The notes under the pieces were generated by a model, which ran no database searches, had not been told where the DNA came from, and saw only the letters and a program-made list of their open reading frames with translations. From the NCBI RefSeq assembly GCF_023617305.1, contig NZ_CP081485.1:1887396-1951395 (forward strand): 64,000 bases of DNA, read 5' to 3'. The DNA is from Methanobrevibacter sp. TLL-48-HuF1 (GTDB taxonomy: Archaea; Methanobacteriota; Methanobacteria; Methanobacteriales; Methanobacteriaceae). The translations under genes and the position numbers were made by a program. Positions 62,999 through 64,000 of this stretch are shown piece by piece (within the stretch, counting starts at the first letter, position 1; each line of letters begins with the position of its first letter).

Positions 62999-63847
62999 AT
63001 GACAATTGTGGTTATTGGTCCGCTAACACAAGACCAAATCATTACTTCAAATTCAAAAACATCTGCTGCTGGAGGAGCCAGTTATTTTCAATCATTTGTT
63101 TTTGAAGAGTTTAATATGGATTATGTTGCAGTTGCAAACTTTAATAATCTAGATTTAATTAAGGACTTTCCAAATTTAGGTAATTTAATTCCTATTGTTG
63201 GAGACGATACTCATTATTTTATTAATGAATATCCTGAAGGGGATAATTCGGATATTAGAAAACAGTACAGTAATTTTGCAGATATTCCGCTTTTAAAAAA
63301 TCAGCTGGAGTTTGTTTTAGATGATATTTTTGAAATTGATGCATTTATTTTAAATCCTCTAAATAGAAATGATTTTCCTGTTGAAACAGTTGATTATCTA
63401 AAAACTTTCAATGTGCCAATTTATTTATCTGTTCAGGGTTTTTTACGTCTTCCAGATGAAAAAATTGATGATAAAAATTATTCAATTAAATTAGAAATGT
63501 ATAATGATTTAGAGGATATTTTAAATGGAGTTACAGGTATATTTTTAGATGAAAGCGAAGCTAAAATTGTATTTGATGACGGTAATTATAATAAGTATGA
63601 TATTGATGAAATTGTAATTACAAATGGCAGTGATGGTTCCAGAATTATTGTTGAGAGTGATGAAATTAAAATTGAGGCTGTAGAAGTTGATAATATAATG
63701 GATGCTACTGGCTGTGGAGATACATATATGGCAGCTTATATTCTAAAGAGATTGCTTTTAGATTCACCAAAAGAAGCTGGAGAATTCGCTTCATTAATAG
63801 CTAGTGAAAAATTAATGTCATTTGGACCGTACAAATCTTTAATATAA
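62999..63847 (+). CDS. PfkB family carbohydrate kinase
   Basis: A 282-residue ribokinase-fold protein. The C-terminal PfkB signature with the catalytic base is DATGCGDTYMAAY, preceded by VITNGSDGS. The N-terminal part (VVIGPLTQDQII; AAGGASYFQS) contains the substrate-binding Gly-rich turn. The substrate cannot be told from sequence: sugars, nucleosides or vitamin precursors are all used in this family. It lies 22 nt after pdxS, so a link to B6 or sugar phosphate metabolism is possible but unproven. No ribosome binding site is visible. Confidence 0.85.
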   Translation: MTIVVIGPLTQDQIITSNSKTSAAGGASYFQSFVFEEFNMDYVAVANFNNLDLIKDFPNLGNLIPIVGDDTHYFINEYPEGDNSDIRKQYSNFADIPLLKNQLEFVLDDIFEIDAFILNPLNRNDFPVETVDYLKTFNVPIYLSVQGFLRLPDEKIDDKNYSIKLEMYNDLEDILNGVTGIFLDESEAKIVFDDGNYNKYDIDEIVITNGSDGSRIIVESDEIKIEAVEVDNIMDATGCGDTYMAAYILKRLLLDSPKEAGEFASLIASEKLMSFGPYKSLI

Positions 63848-64000
63848 CTTTAATTTACTTGTATTATGATTATATATATTTATAATAATATTATCTGTTT
63901 TTTTAAGCTTTTATTTAAATTTTATTTAATTAGAAAACTTTATTAATTAATGAAAAAATAATTATATATGATTTCTGAATTTTTTTAGTTTATATAATAA
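63848..64000. other. Gene-free right end of the window
   Basis: 153 bp of A+T-rich sequence after the kinase gene. I see no ORF, RNA gene or clear terminator, only TATA-like strings such as ATTATATATATTTATAAT. Confidence 0.4.

Overview
The window is strongly A+T-rich archaeal chromosome from a methanogen of the Methanobacteriales, most likely a gut Methanobrevibacter close to M. smithii. Supporting this are giant adhesin-like proteins, a methanofuran biosynthesis gene (mfnB), archaeal riboflavin synthase, archaeal information-processing genes (rpl37ae, rpoP, a Brix protein, pcc1, prefoldin beta), TTTATATA-type promoters, GGAGG/AGGTGA ribosome binding sites and frequent TTG/GTG starts. No phage, plasmid replication gene or CRISPR array is visible.

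Layout. 1-12,360: three co-oriented surface adhesin-like genes (the first lacks its 5' end), built of parallel beta-helix repeats and C-terminal Ig-like repeats. 12,569-14,844: a DUF371 gene, then an ABC exporter of TagGH type on the minus strand. 14,914-34,013: a surface-glycan island with two large glycosyltransferase / CDP-glycerol-glycerophosphotransferase fusions at its ends. Between them lie FkbM methyltransferases, further GT2 proteins, a UDP-ManNAc dehydrogenase, a tandem methyltransferase pair around a DUF6270 protein, and a left-handed beta-helix acyltransferase. With galU (34,617) and UDP-glucose dehydrogenase (38,540) this looks like a pathway for a wall-teichoic-acid-like polymer in an archaeon with a pseudomurein wall. 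A tRNA-Leu(GAG) gene closes the island at 34,121.

35,584-38,489 holds two tiny ORFs and a minus-strand operon of an Fe-S aldo/keto reductase, a small Cys-rich peptide and a SPASM radical SAM enzyme, which looks like a peptide-modification system. 40,041-45,311 is mostly housekeeping: a metal P-type ATPase behind a duplicated palindromic promoter/operator module, an HTH-CBS regulator, deoxyhypusine synthase, a membrane protein and pyrF. 45,623-48,157 is the cobalt importer cbiMNQO. 48,206-57,134 carries ribC, two polyprenyl-phosphate-type glycosyltransferases, a LutAB-like Fe-S pair, mfnB, guaB and the translation/transcription/chaperone block.

57,135-57,781 is a long gene-free stretch with two promoter-hairpin-U-tract units that I read as small RNA genes; one carries an exact anti-Shine-Dalgarno octamer. 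57,782-61,080 contains a HisA-like protein, a small membrane-anchored protein, a VapBC toxin-antitoxin pair and a decayed insertion sequence with intact 21-bp inverted ends. The window closes with a CDF metal exporter, pdxS and a PfkB-family kinase. Several start sites were moved relative to the longest ORF because a clear ribosome binding site or a paralog defines them. One glycosyltransferase gene (31,380) has no usable in-frame start and a G tract that would control its frame.
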